Below, piece by piece: positions 25,147-35,852 of a DNA stretch of 42,947 bases. Made by a program: the position numbers and the translations under genes. Under the pieces are notes generated by a model. The model was not told the origin of the DNA. It saw nothing but the letters and a program-made list of their open reading frames with translations, and ran no database searches. Origin of the DNA: an uncultured Desulfobulbaceae bacterium (lineage in GTDB: Bacteria > Desulfobacterota > Desulfobulbia > Desulfobulbales > Desulfocapsaceae). Numbering within the stretch: the stretch's first letter is position 1; every line of letters begins with the position of its first letter. The DNA is taken from the NCBI GenBank assembly GCA_937132035.1, contig CAKZOA010000227.1, positions 1 to 42,947 of the forward strand. Direction: 5' to 3'.

Positions 25147-28100
25147 ATGAGCCTTGTCGGGTCGATGAAAATGAAAGTTAAGCCCACCTATGAAGAGTTG
25201 GAAAGACGGGTGCAGGAACTTGAAAAAATTGAATCCGACTACAGGTCTAGAGAAAGCCAGTTACGGCTGCTTTATGATAAAGCACCACTCGGTTATCAAT
25301 CACTGGACAAAAATGGTCATTTCATAGATGTCAACAAAACCTGGCTTGACGCCTTAGGATATGAAAAGGAAGAGGTCATTGGTAAGCCCTTTGCAAATTT
25401 CTTACATCCGGACTGGCGGGATCATTTTAAAGGAAATTTTCCACGGTTTAAGGCAATTGGTGAGATTCTGGGTGTTGAGTTTGAAATGGTCAAGAAAGAC
25501 GGTGACCTGGTTCTGGTTTCTTTCACCGGGAAAATAAGCAAGGATGAAGAAGGTAATTTTCAACAGACCCACTGTATATTTGATGACATTACCGATCGCA
25601 AGCAGGCGGAGAATGAACTGAAAACAAACTATGAACTGCTTCAGATCGCCAGTGAAACAGCCAAATTCGGCGGATGGAGCGTTGATTTGACAAATAATAT
25701 CTGCATGTGGTCGGACGCTGTGGCAGATATTCATGAGGTACCTCACGGTTATGCTCCGCCTGTGCAGGAAGCGGTAAATTTCTATGCTCCAGAATGGCAA
25801 AAAAAGATCAAACAGGTCTTCAGCGCCTGTCTAAAAGAGGGTACTCCCTACGATGAAGAGATGGAGATCATCACCAAGAAAGGAAAACGTCTTTGGGTTA
25901 GAACGACCGGCAAGCCAGTAAAAAATGACAAAAACGAGATTGTCAAAGTGCATGGTTCTTTTCAGGATATCACTGACAAAAAGCATACTGAAAAAGCACT
26001 GAAGCAGAGCGAGGAACGGTTTAATTTAGCCATGGATGCCAGCAGAGATGGTATTTATGAATGGGATTTAGAAACTAGGGAAATTTACTATTCTCCTGGG
26101 TGGAAGCGCATGCTTGGCTATGAACCTGAAGAACTGCCTAATGATTTTTCGGTGTGGGAAAAGCTTTGCAGACCCGAAGATGTGGAAAAATCCTGGCAGA
26201 TATTGAAGGAAGTCTTGGAAGCGAAGCGTAAGCGGTTTGAAGTAGAATTCGAGATGCAACATAAAGAGGGACATTGGGTTCATATCCTGTCCAGGTCTAA
26301 CATCTACAAAGATGCAAACGGTAAACCTGTCAGAGTTGTTGGGACCCATGTGGATATTACTGACAGCAAAAACCAGCGAGAACGTCTCAAACAGAGTGAA
26401 TCACGCTACAAAAAGGCACAGGCACAGGCGAAGGTGGGGAATTGGGAATACGACCTGAAAACCACCGAATTCTGGGGTTCTGATGAAGCAAAAAAAATCT
26501 ACGGTTTTGATCCGGACAAAGACAGTTTCAGCACCGAAGAAGTGGAAAGCTGCGTCATTGAGTGGGAAAGGGTCCATCAAGCGATGGTGGATTTGGTTGA
26601 AAAAGGGAAACCATACAATCTGGAATTTGATATCATAACCAAAGACACTGGCAAAACAAAAACCATTGCTTCAATTGCAGAAATTGAAACTGATGGGTCA
26701 GGACAACCCGTCAAAGTTTCAGGCGTTATCCATGACATTACCGAGCGCAAGCGGACTGAGGAAGAGTTGCGCAAACGGGAGAGTCAATTGCAAAGAATCT
26801 TCGAGATTCTCCCTATTGGCTTGTGGTTTGCAGACAAAGAAGGCACCTTGCTGCAGGGCAATCGCAAGGGGATCGAGATCTGGGGCGCCGAGCCCACGGT
26901 GACTATTTCCGAGTACGGCATTTTCAAAGCCTGGCATCTGCCGTCTCGAAAACCAGTCCTTGCTGACGAGTGGGCGCTGGCAAAAACAATCCGAAGCGGG
27001 GAAACTATTGTTGACGAGTTACTCGAAATCGAGACCTTTGACGGTAAACGAAAGACCATCTTCAATTACACTGCGCCGGTGGTGGATGGTAATGGGCAAG
27101 TGGATGGTGCCATCGTCGTCAATTTGGATATCAGTGAGCGCAAGGTTCTGGAAGACCAACTCCGTCAGGCCCAGAAAATGGAATCTATCGGCCGGCTGGC
27201 CGGCGGCGTCGCTCATGACTTCAACAACATGCTGGGAGTAATTCTCGGCCATACCGAGATGGCTCTTGAGGAGACAGATCCTGCCTCACCACTTTATACC
27301 AACCTGCAGAGCGTTCACCAGGCCGGTGAGCGTTCGGCCGACCTGACACGACAGCTGCTGGCCTTTGCCCGCAAGCAGACCATTGCTCCCAAGGTCATAG
27401 ATATAAACGACACAGTAAAGGGGGTGATCAATATGCTCCGCCGTTTGGTTGGTGAGAATATCGATCTGCTCTGGCACCCCGGAAGGAACATCCAGCCGGT
27501 CAAAATCGACCCCTCGCAGATCGACCAACTCCTCGCCAACCTCTCTGTTAACGCCCGGGACGCCATTGACGGAGTTGGTAAGATCACCATAGAAACAGAA
27601 GCAAAAACTTTTGATGACGACTATTGCCACGACCATCTGGAGGCTCTACCTGGAGAATATGTACTGCTCGAGGTTAGCGACGACGGCTGTGGCATGGATA
27701 AAAAAACACTGAGTCAAGTCTTTGAACCTTTTTTTACTACCAAGGAGCAGGGCCAAGGTACCGGTCTGGGGCTGGCCTCAGTCTTTGGCATGGTCAAGCA
27801 GAACAACGGTTTCATTAATGTATATAGCGAACCGGGTCAAGGAACGACCTTTAAAATATACTTACCGGTATATGTTTCGAAATCAGTCGAAGTGGCGGAA
27901 AAGACGCATGACCTACCCGTCGGACACGGAAACGAGACCATCCTTCTGGTGGAGGACGAGTCAGCTATTTTGAAAATGACCACCACGATGCTGGAAAGGC
28001 TGGGATATACTGTAGTGGCCGCCGCTACCCCCGGCGAAGCTATCCGCCTGGCTCATGAATATCGGGGCCGGATAGATCTGTTGATGACCGATGTGGTGAT

Positions 28101-28296
28101 GCCGGAGATGAATGGCAAAGAGTTAGCCAAAAACCTCCTCTCTTACTTCCCGGATCTCAAGCGTCTGTTTATGTCCGGCTACACCGCGAACGTCATCGCC
28201 CACCACGGCGTGCTGGACGAAGGCGTGCATTTCATCCAAAAACCGTTTTTAAAGAAAGACCTGGGAGAGAAGCTGTGCGAGGCCCTGGAAAGCTGA
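25147..28296 (+). CDS. Multi-PAS hybrid sensor histidine kinase with receiver
   Basis: A soluble kinase of about 1049 residues from the ATG at 25147. ATGs at 25165 and 25171 (MKVKPTYEELERRVQELE) are equally plausible starts, and a TTG at 25087 is unlikely. A short coiled coil is followed by five PAS/PAC units in tandem, seen from the repeated PAC endings (DITDRKQAENEL, DITDKKHTEKAL, DITDSKNQRERL, DITERKRTEEEL, DISERKVLEDQL). Then come HisKA with phospho-acceptor His690 in GGVAHDFNN, HATPase (VSDDGCGMD, GTGLGLA) and a receiver with Asp982 in LLMTDVVMP and Lys in FIQKPF. No transmembrane segment is seen, so it senses an intracellular signal such as redox state, light or a ligand. RsgA follows but is functionally unrelated. 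Confidence 0.9.
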   Translation: MSLVGSMKMKVKPTYEELERRVQELEKIESDYRSRESQLRLLYDKAPLGYQSLDKNGHFIDVNKTWLDALGYEKEEVIGKPFANFLHPDWRDHFKGNFPRFKAIGEILGVEFEMVKKDGDLVLVSFTGKISKDEEGNFQQTHCIFDDITDRKQAENELKTNYELLQIASETAKFGGWSVDLTNNICMWSDAVADIHEVPHGYAPPVQEAVNFYAPEWQKKIKQVFSACLKEGTPYDEEMEIITKKGKRLWVRTTGKPVKNDKNEIVKVHGSFQDITDKKHTEKALKQSEERFNLAMDASRDGIYEWDLETREIYYSPGWKRMLGYEPEELPNDFSVWEKLCRPEDVEKSWQILKEVLEAKRKRFEVEFEMQHKEGHWVHILSRSNIYKDANGKPVRVVGTHVDITDSKNQRERLKQSESRYKKAQAQAKVGNWEYDLKTTEFWGSDEAKKIYGFDPDKDSFSTEEVESCVIEWERVHQAMVDLVEKGKPYNLEFDIITKDTGKTKTIASIAEIETDGSGQPVKVSGVIHDITERKRTEEELRKRESQLQRIFEILPIGLWFADKEGTLLQGNRKGIEIWGAEPTVTISEYGIFKAWHLPSRKPVLADEWALAKTIRSGETIVDELLEIETFDGKRKTIFNYTAPVVDGNGQVDGAIVVNLDISERKVLEDQLRQAQKMESIGRLAGGVAHDFNNMLGVILGHTEMALEETDPASPLYTNLQSVHQAGERSADLTRQLLAFARKQTIAPKVIDINDTVKGVINMLRRLVGENIDLLWHPGRNIQPVKIDPSQIDQLLANLSVNARDAIDGVGKITIETEAKTFDDDYCHDHLEALPGEYVLLEVSDDGCGMDKKTLSQVFEPFFTTKEQGQGTGLGLASVFGMVKQNNGFINVYSEPGQGTTFKIYLPVYVSKSVEVAEKTHDLPVGHGNETILLVEDESAILKMTTTMLERLGYTVVAAATPGEAIRLAHEYRGRIDLLMTDVVMPEMNGKELAKNLLSYFPDLKRLFMSGYTANVIAHHGVLDEGVHFIQKPFLKKDLGEKLCEALES

Positions 28297-28328
28297 AAAG
28301 TTAATTTAATTAAGTTATGAATTGAGCC

Positions 28329-29396
28329 GTGGATAAACTGGAAAATATAGGGTATGGCGACTGGTTTCATAATCAAGTTGATGTTGGCAAAATAGCTGCT
28401 CATGAGGTTGCCCGTGTCGTTGCAGTGCACAAAGACAGCTATGTGATAACAAAGGGCGATGGAGAAGTTTTTGCGGAGTGTTCCGGGAATCTGCTCTATG
28501 CGTCAGGCTCTCCGTTTGATCTGCCAACGACCGGGGATTGGATATATGCAGATTTTTATGACGATGACTCCCACGCAATCATCCATGGAGTGTTACCAAG
28601 AAGAACCTTATTAAAACGAAAAACAGCCGGGAAACTGGTGGATTTTCAGCTCATAGCAGCAAATATAGATTTTGCCTTCATTATGCAATCCGTAGACTAC
28701 AATTTCAATCTCAGAAGATTGGAACGATATCTGGCCATGGTAAATGAAAACCAGATTACTCCGTTAATATTACTGAGCAAGTGCGATCTTGTCTCACCCG
28801 ATGAAGTCGAAGAAATCAAGAAGAATATTATTAGCATTACCCCTCATACTTCAGTACTGGCTTTTAGTAATTTAACCCGGGAAAATATCACAGCGATAAA
28901 AAGCTTTTTATCACCTGGAAAGACATATTGTCTGCTCGGTTCATCAGGAGTAGGTAAAACGACCCTTCTCAACAGCATCATCGGCAGTGAACAATTCGAA
29001 ACCCAAGCTGTCAGTAAAAAACAAAGTAAAGGAAGACACACTACGACGAGCCGGGAACTTGTACAGTTGGATAATGGTGCCTTACTGATAGACACTCCGG
29101 GAATGAGGGAACTCGGAAATATGTCTATTGGTGCTGGTATCGACGAGACATTTTCGGAAATATTAGAACTGGCAGAGCACTGTCAATTTCGGGATTGTTC
29201 TCATACCAATGAAAAGGGATGTGCAATATTGGCAGCAATAAAAGCCGATGAACTGGATGAACACCGGTACAAAAACTATGTAAAAATGAAAACTGAATCA
29301 GCTTTTTATGAAATGTCTTATTCCGAAAAAAGAAAGAAGGATAAGGAATTTGGAAAGATGGTTAAATCAGTCATGAAAAGTAAGAAAAAACGATAG
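28329..29396 (+). CDS. rsgA: Ribosome small-subunit-dependent GTPase A
   Basis: A 355-residue circularly permuted GTPase that helps late maturation of the 30S subunit. N-terminal OB-like domain (RVVAVHKDSYVITKGDGEVF), then the permuted GTPase order: G4-like LLSKCDL, P-loop LLGSSGVGKTTLLN and G3 LIDTPGMREL. The zinc-knuckle region carries CQFRDCSHTNEKGC and is followed by a basic tail. The start is a GTG; the local ribosome-binding sequence is weak. The gene begins 32 bases after the kinase and may be co-transcribed with it. It lies away from the locations usual for rsgA in enterics (with orn or psd), so its position says little about regulation. Confidence 0.93.
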   Translation: MDKLENIGYGDWFHNQVDVGKIAAHEVARVVAVHKDSYVITKGDGEVFAECSGNLLYASGSPFDLPTTGDWIYADFYDDDSHAIIHGVLPRRTLLKRKTAGKLVDFQLIAANIDFAFIMQSVDYNFNLRRLERYLAMVNENQITPLILLSKCDLVSPDEVEEIKKNIISITPHTSVLAFSNLTRENITAIKSFLSPGKTYCLLGSSGVGKTTLLNSIIGSEQFETQAVSKKQSKGRHTTTSRELVQLDNGALLIDTPGMRELGNMSIGAGIDETFSEILELAEHCQFRDCSHTNEKGCAILAAIKADELDEHRYKNYVKMKTESAFYEMSYSEKRKKDKEFGKMVKSVMKSKKKR

Positions 29397-29723
29397 CACC
29401 TAACCAGAGCATATTCCTGTGGTGGCCAGCGCAGTTATGAATATTGCCATCTTGAAGGTTTCAAAATTCAATCTACGCTTTACATTGAAATGTTTCTTGT
29501 ATCCAGTAAGTTATGCTTTCCCTGAAACCTAACAATAATAGAAAATAAAGAGTTTGTTGCGCGGAGTCCATGACAATCTTTAGCAGGCGACTGTCTGATT
29601 AAGTTGAAAATGAAATGAGTTAGACTGAGGGTGGATTTTTACATATAAAGCCTGTTTTTGTCTCTTGCTGGAAACTGAAGTGTAGTATTTTTAGCAATTC
29701 ACTGCATAATCACTGCAAAAAAA
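29397..29723. other. Intergenic region downstream of rsgA
   Basis: About 330 bases with no supported gene, promoter or repeat. It is AT-rich and ends at the terminator of the convergent tRNA gene. Confidence 0.4.
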
Positions 29724-29755
29724 AAGCACTTACAGAGTGATTTCTGTAAGTGCTT
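29724..29755 (-). terminator. Rho-independent terminator of tRNA-Ala
   Basis: A perfect 13-base-pair stem (AAGCACTTACAGA with TCTGTAAGTGCTT) encloses a six-base loop at 29737-29742. On the minus strand it is followed by a run of T residues (A-run at 29717-29725 on the plus strand). It lies nine bases downstream of the tRNA gene and is oriented for it. Confidence 0.85.
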
Positions 29756-29763
29756 CAGTATAT

Positions 29764-29839
29764 TGGTGGAGCTAGTCAGGATCGAACTGACGACCTCTTG
29801 ACTGCCAGTCAAGCGCTCTCCCAGCTGAGCTATAGCCCC
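29764..29839 (-). tRNA. tRNA-Ala (anticodon GGC)
   Basis: A 76-base tRNA on the minus strand, with the CCA end encoded. The acceptor stem pairs GGGGCTA with TAGCTCC (one G-T type pair); the D arm is GCTCAGCTGGGAGAGC. The anticodon stem is CTTGA/TCAAG with loop CTGGCAG, giving anticodon GGC, which reads GCC and GCU alanine codons. The T arm contains GTTCGATCC. It is divergent from mreB and has its own terminator. No duplicate of its 3' end was found in the window, so there is no sign of an element integrated at it. Confidence 0.95.
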
Positions 29840-29928
29840 ACAAGAAAACCCCTGTGGAATTTTGACGTCAATCAATACCAGGGTTTCCCGAGGGTGTCAA
29901 TCAATTTTGATATATTCTTGTCGGGTAA

Positions 29929-31137
<1,209 letters not shown>

Positions 31138-31307
31138 CACCGGAGAGACAGTTCCTGCGCCGCAACGGTATGACGCTGTGCGCAGGCGATCTACGGCTGT
31201 GCCTCTTCCCCGGCTCTGCTGTAGTCGTTCCCTGGTGGCCGTTGCTGCCGCCCGGTGTGTAGCGGGGAATATGCCCTTCATACAGAAAGAGTTCGCTTGT
31301 ACCGGTT

Positions 31308-32186
31308 GTGAGAAAAAAAAGCACACCCAAAAAGGGGCTGGGGAGACTGGCGATGACGAAGGTGGTTCTCCTTCTCATCCTGGTCTGCAGCCTCATTCTT
31401 TTCGCCGCCTCCTTGGGCGGTAGATTCGGACCCTTCCATCAGATAACCCTCGAGACCCTCGGTCCCGTTCAGTCCCTGTTCACCTCTGTTTCCCTGGGAG
31501 TTCAACGAGTCTGGGATGATTATATTGCACTCTGGACCGTCCGTGATGAAAACAGGCGCCTGCGGATTATGCTCGAAGAGTACAACGAAAAGCTCAATGA
31601 ATACACGGAGGCCTATTCCACCTATCTGGGTCTTTACGAAAAACTCAGATTCAAGGAAAAAGATCCTTTTCCGTCAATCACCGCCCGGGTGGTCGGCAAG
31701 GGGCCGTCCTACTGGTTCCAGACCATAATCATCGACCGTGGAGAAAACGACGGCATCGTCGATGGCATGGTTGCCCGCAATGAAAAAGGCGTCGTCGGTC
31801 AGATTATTCAGGTGTCTCCAAACTATTCCAAGGTTCTCCTGGCCAACGCTCCAAGCAGTGCCATCGATGCCATGGTTCAGAAGACCAGAGTTCGGGGCAT
31901 ACTCAAAGGGGCGGGGCAGCGCGGCTATATTCTCCACTACGTTCTCAAGAAGGCCGACGTTGCCGTTGGCGACAGGATAGTCACCGCCGGCATCGGCGGT
32001 GTGTTCCCTTCCGGAATACCGCTTGGCAGGGTTTCGGCCGTTCACAAAAAACAGCGCGGCATGTTCCAGGAGATCGAAGTGGCGCCAGCCGTCGATTTTC
32101 AGCGCCTGGAGATGGTATTTGTCAATCTCACGGAAAAACTATCCTGGGAAGCGGAGATGAAGCGGCTGATGGGGGAGAATCGCTGA
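31308..32186 (+). CDS. mreC: Rod-shape-determining protein MreC
   Basis: A 292-residue MreC with a GTG start, one N-terminal transmembrane helix (about 17-36), a coiled coil (about 70-115) and the periplasmic double beta-barrel region (ARVVGKGPSYWFQTIIIDRG, then VGDRIVTAGIGGVFPSGIP). In the rod complex MreC activates PBP2 and RodA from the periplasmic side. Its stop overlaps the start of mreD by one base (TGATG), so the two are translationally coupled. A gap of about 170 bases separates it from mreB, larger than in many operons; no terminator is evident there. Confidence 0.94.
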   Translation: MRKKSTPKKGLGRLAMTKVVLLLILVCSLILFAASLGGRFGPFHQITLETLGPVQSLFTSVSLGVQRVWDDYIALWTVRDENRRLRIMLEEYNEKLNEYTEAYSTYLGLYEKLRFKEKDPFPSITARVVGKGPSYWFQTIIIDRGENDGIVDGMVARNEKGVVGQIIQVSPNYSKVLLANAPSSAIDAMVQKTRVRGILKGAGQRGYILHYVLKKADVAVGDRIVTAGIGGVFPSGIPLGRVSAVHKKQRGMFQEIEVAPAVDFQRLEMVFVNLTEKLSWEAEMKRLMGENR

Positions 32187-32719
32187 TGCTGCTGATTTTT
32201 TTTCTCATCCTTGGCGTCTTTCTCATCGTCGCCCAGACCACGTTTTTCCAGCTCTTTCCCGACTGGCTGGGCAGACCGGATTTTCTCTATATCCTCGTTG
32301 CTTTTGCTGCCTACAGAATGGGATGGGGTTCCGGCCTGTTGTATGCCTTTCTGCTGGGATGGATGCTTGACGTAGTCTCTGGGATTCATCTGGGTATCTA
32401 CCCGCTGCAGAATATTCTCGTTTTTGCAGCTCTCAAACTGCTTACCGAAAGCAGTCCTCTCAAGGAAGGTACCTACGAAGTGCCGCTGGTGGGGCTGAGC
32501 TATTTTCTTGTGCAGATTGGCTTTTATTTTGTGCACTCGGTAATGATACCCGGAACCCTGCCGGGATGGTCCTGGGACAAGATCTTCCAGGATACCATGA
32601 TATTGCTCCTGGCGACCATCCCCACGTTTGTTCTACTCAATAAATTCTATGAATTTTTCAATACGCGCAGGATTGTCCACAGGGTAATTCGTCGCGGATC
32701 TTCCAATCAGTTTCGCTAG
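32186..32719 (+). CDS. mreD: Rod-shape-determining protein MreD
   Basis: A 177-residue integral membrane protein with about five or six transmembrane helices, as usual for MreD. Recognisable features are FQLFPDWLGRPDFLYILVAF, the conserved helix GLLYAFLLGWMLDVVSG and GIYPLQNIL. MreD is a small membrane partner of MreC in the elongation complex. It is coupled to mreC by a one-base overlap and precedes mrdA by four bases. Confidence 0.92.
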   Translation: MLLIFFLILGVFLIVAQTTFFQLFPDWLGRPDFLYILVAFAAYRMGWGSGLLYAFLLGWMLDVVSGIHLGIYPLQNILVFAALKLLTESSPLKEGTYEVPLVGLSYFLVQIGFYFVHSVMIPGTLPGWSWDKIFQDTMILLLATIPTFVLLNKFYEFFNTRRIVHRVIRRGSSNQFR

Positions 32720-32723
32720 CAGC

Positions 32724-34622
32724 ATGAAAGAAAAACGACACCTTTTTACCGAACTCGATGAAATCAATGAGCATGACGACAGTGCTCTGGATGTCCTGCG
32801 CCCGCGGCTGATACTGGCATCGGCTATTATCCTGCTCTTCACCGCCCTTATCTTCAGCAGGCTCTGGTTTCTGCAGATCGCCAATAGCGACGAGTACCAG
32901 AACAAAGCTTATAACAACCGGGTAAGGGTGGGCAGTCTAGCGGCTCCGCGCGGACATATACTTGACCGCAATGGCATCCCGCTGGTGACCAACAGGCCTT
33001 CGTTCAACGTGCTGCTGGTCAGAGAAAACACCAGAAACGATGAAGAGCTCCTCAAGCGACTGGCGGATGTGCTTGGTCGGGATGTATCGCAGTTGTGGGA
33101 GCGCATCCGAGACGCCTCCAATATTCCTCTGCATATTCCCATCCGCCTGGAGGAGGATATCGACTGGCAAACGCTGGCCTATCTGGAAAATCATAACCAC
33201 GATTTCTCCGGTATCCGTATTGAGGTGACACCGCGTAGAGTCTACCATTTCGGCGACATGGCCGCCCATGTTATCGGCTATCTCGGCGCCATCAGCAAAA
33301 AGGAGCTCGCCAGATACGGCGAGGCTGATTATGACGGCAGCGATCAGATCGGTAAAATGGGGCTCGAGAAACTGCGGGAGAGTGACCTGCGAGGGGAAAA
33401 GGGCACCAATTTCTCCGAGGTCAATGCCCGCGGTTTCGAACAGCAGTTGCTTAAGCGCATCGATCCCCTGCCCGGCATGGAGATCCAGCTGACGCTCGAT
33501 GTCAAGCTGCAGCGCGTGGCCGAAGAGATGATGCATGCAGAAGATAAGGCTGGAGCCGTCGTCGCCCTGGAAGTCAATACCGGCCGAGTGCTGACTTTTG
33601 TGTCGACGCCTACCATTCATCTCGAAGAGTTCATTGGCGGCATATCCCAGAAAAACTGGGACGCCTACCTCAACAATATCAAGAAGCCTCTTATCAATAA
33701 AACGGTGCAGGGACTGTATCCGCCAGGATCGACCTATAAAATGATCACCGCCCTGGCCGGTCTTAGCGCCGGTGTGATCAATCCCGATACCGTCTTTTAT
33801 TGTCCCGGATACTACTCCTTCGGCAACAGGATATACCGTTGCTGGAAACATGCCGGCCATGGTGCCGTTAATCTGAACCGGGCCATTGCTGAATCCTGCG
33901 ACGTCTATTTCTATCAGGTCGGCCAGCAGGTAGGTGTAGACGGCCTTGCCAAATATGCGAGGATGTTCGGACTGGGGCAGGAAACAGGGCTGGAAGTCGA
34001 AAATGAAAAGGAAGGGCTTATACCTACCAGACAATGGAAAAGGGAGCGCTATGACAGCAAGTGGCATGAGGGTGAGACTCTGTCGGTGGCTATTGGCCAG
34101 GGATACAATCTGGTAACACCGTTGCAGATAGCCGTGATGACGGCAATGATCGCCAACGGTGGTAAGAAGTATCAGCCGCAGATGGTGGAGCGGGTAATGC
34201 GTCCCGATGGCACCGTCGTTGAGAAGCTGGAACCCCGGCTGGCTAATGAGGTCGGCGGGGTGCAGCAGTACCTGCCGCTCATCCGACAGGGCATGTATGA
34301 TGTGGTCCAGGGCAAAAAGGGGACGGCCAGGATTGCCAGGATCGAGGGGCTGGAGATTGCCGGCAAGACCGGCACGGCCCAGGTGGTGAAGATCGCCCAA
34401 TACAAAGGTTTGAAGGATGAGGAAATCCCCTATAAATTTCGAGATCACGCCTGGTTCACCTGCTATGCCCCGGCCGACGAACCGGAAATAGCGGTAACGG
34501 TTCTGGTCGAGCACGGTCTCCACGGCAGCTCGGGCGCCTCCCCCATTGCCAAAGCGGTGTTGGAGACCTACTTTGCCGACCGGCTTGCCCAAAAAGCCGC
34601 CGAGGAGGTAAAGCAGCAATGA
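32724..34622 (+). CDS. mrdA: Penicillin-binding protein 2, elongation transpeptidase
   Basis: A 632-residue class B penicillin-binding protein. An N-terminal transmembrane helix (about 30-52) is followed by the pedestal and dimerisation region (AAPRGHILDRNGIPLVTN, HVIGYLG), then the transpeptidase domain: nucleophile Ser336 in PPGSTYK, SCD in the position of the SxN motif, and Lys548 in AGKTGTAQV. It cross-links peptidoglycan during cell elongation together with RodA, whose gene follows. It begins four bases after mreD. A shorter frame starts from the same strand at 33040 in another phase, but it is noise. Spacing and order support a single mre-mrd transcription unit. Confidence 0.95.
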   Translation: MKEKRHLFTELDEINEHDDSALDVLRPRLILASAIILLFTALIFSRLWFLQIANSDEYQNKAYNNRVRVGSLAAPRGHILDRNGIPLVTNRPSFNVLLVRENTRNDEELLKRLADVLGRDVSQLWERIRDASNIPLHIPIRLEEDIDWQTLAYLENHNHDFSGIRIEVTPRRVYHFGDMAAHVIGYLGAISKKELARYGEADYDGSDQIGKMGLEKLRESDLRGEKGTNFSEVNARGFEQQLLKRIDPLPGMEIQLTLDVKLQRVAEEMMHAEDKAGAVVALEVNTGRVLTFVSTPTIHLEEFIGGISQKNWDAYLNNIKKPLINKTVQGLYPPGSTYKMITALAGLSAGVINPDTVFYCPGYYSFGNRIYRCWKHAGHGAVNLNRAIAESCDVYFYQVGQQVGVDGLAKYARMFGLGQETGLEVENEKEGLIPTRQWKRERYDSKWHEGETLSVAIGQGYNLVTPLQIAVMTAMIANGGKKYQPQMVERVMRPDGTVVEKLEPRLANEVGGVQQYLPLIRQGMYDVVQGKKGTARIARIEGLEIAGKTGTAQVVKIAQYKGLKDEEIPYKFRDHAWFTCYAPADEPEIAVTVLVEHGLHGSSGASPIAKAVLETYFADRLAQKAAEEVKQQ

Positions 34623-34718
34623 ATAACTCAGCGGCAATCACAGCGATGCAGCCCCCTCCTGCTCAGACTGCGGTACCTGCCGGCATTGCGGCCAGCATCA
34701 ATGGTAAAGAGAGAAGAT

Positions 34719-35852
34719 ATGTTTCGCATTGACAGACGCCATTTCATTCATTTTGACTGGGTTTTTTTTCTTCTTCTCCTGCTGGTCTGCGGCATGGCTC
34801 TTTTCAACCTCTACAGTGCTTCGTATCCGCCCAAGGAATGGGGAACGCCGCCTTATCTCAAGCAGAGCTATTTCTTTCTTATGGGCTTCGCCGCCATACT
34901 TTTCGTGCTCAGCTTTGACTACAGTGAACTGCATATCTGGAATTATCCGTTTTACATATGTATTCTTTTGATGCTGCTGGCCGCTTTTCTTCTGGGCAAG
35001 TCCGCCGGCGGGGCGCAGCGCTGGATAGATCTTGGCTTCTTTCGCCTGCAGCCATCGGAGCCGGCCAAACTGATGCTGGTGATTTCTCTGGCCAGCTACT
35101 ATTCACGCAAGGAGGTCCTCGACGGCTATTCGCTCAAGCAGCTGCTGCCGCCGATAGTGCTCACCGCCATACCCTTTCTGCTGATTCTGCTGCAGCCGGA
35201 TCTGGGCACGGCCTTGATGCTGGGTATAATCTTTGTTTCCATGACAGTTTTTGTAAAGCTGCGCATGTCGACCTATCTGATTCTGGGCGGTTCGGCGCTG
35301 TTTTCCGTGATCTTCGCCTGGCACAAGCTGCTCAAGCCCTATCAGAAACAGCGGGTCCAGACTTTTCTCAACCCCGAAAACGATCCCATGGGGCATGGCT
35401 ATCAAATCCTTCAATCGAAGATAGCCGTTGGCAGCGGCGGTAAGTTCGGCAAAGGGTATCTGGAGGGAACCCAGGGGCACCTGCATTTTCTTCCCGAGCG
35501 ACATACCGACTTCGCCTTTTCCGTCTGGTGTGAGGAATGGGGCTTTTTCGGCAGCCTCTTCTTTCTTGGCGTCTATTTTTTCATCCTGCTTCTGGGACTG
35601 CGGACCGCGCTCTATGCCAGAGACAGATTCGGCATGCTGCTTGCCTATGGTGTCGTCATGCTGATCTTCTGGCAGGCGGTCATCAACGTTCTCATGATAC
35701 TCGGTTTTCTGCCGGTTGTCGGCATTCCTCTGCCGCTGGTGTCCTATGGTGGCTCGTCGCTGTTGACCACCTTGCTGGCCCTGGGCATTCTTATGAATGT
35801 GCGTATGCGAAGATTCCAGCCTGGTCGCGGCGGGGAGGGGGAGGCTGGTTAG
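34719..35852 (+). CDS. rodA: Peptidoglycan polymerase RodA (SEDS family)
   Basis: About 377 residues from the ATG at 34719 (AGAGAG upstream); an in-frame ATG at 34701 would add six residues. About ten transmembrane helices and the SEDS landmarks are present: GKSAGGAQRWIDLGFFRLQP, then EPAKLMLVI, LQPDLGTALM, LPERHTDFAFSVWCEEWGF, and the C-terminal PLPLVSYGGSSLLTTLLALG. RodA is the glycosyltransferase partner of PBP2 in the rod complex. The gene ends in a four-base convergent overlap with hemH, so no separate terminator lies between the two operons. A gap of about 95 bases after mrdA holds no evident signal. Confidence 0.95.
   Translation: MFRIDRRHFIHFDWVFFLLLLLVCGMALFNLYSASYPPKEWGTPPYLKQSYFFLMGFAAILFVLSFDYSELHIWNYPFYICILLMLLAAFLLGKSAGGAQRWIDLGFFRLQPSEPAKLMLVISLASYYSRKEVLDGYSLKQLLPPIVLTAIPFLLILLQPDLGTALMLGIIFVSMTVFVKLRMSTYLILGGSALFSVIFAWHKLLKPYQKQRVQTFLNPENDPMGHGYQILQSKIAVGSGGKFGKGYLEGTQGHLHFLPERHTDFAFSVWCEEWGFFGSLFFLGVYFFILLLGLRTALYARDRFGMLLAYGVVMLIFWQAVINVLMILGFLPVVGIPLPLVSYGGSSLLTTLLALGILMNVRMRRFQPGRGGEGEAG

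Noticed and set aside
29764-29839. tRNA-Ala as an attachment site for an integrated element
   Set aside because: I found no integrase gene and no second copy of the tRNA 3' end within the window.
32937-34637. Long minus-strand open frame opposite mrdA
   Set aside because: It mirrors the codon pattern of the certain penicillin-binding protein gene on the other strand and has no family motifs or ribosome-binding site.
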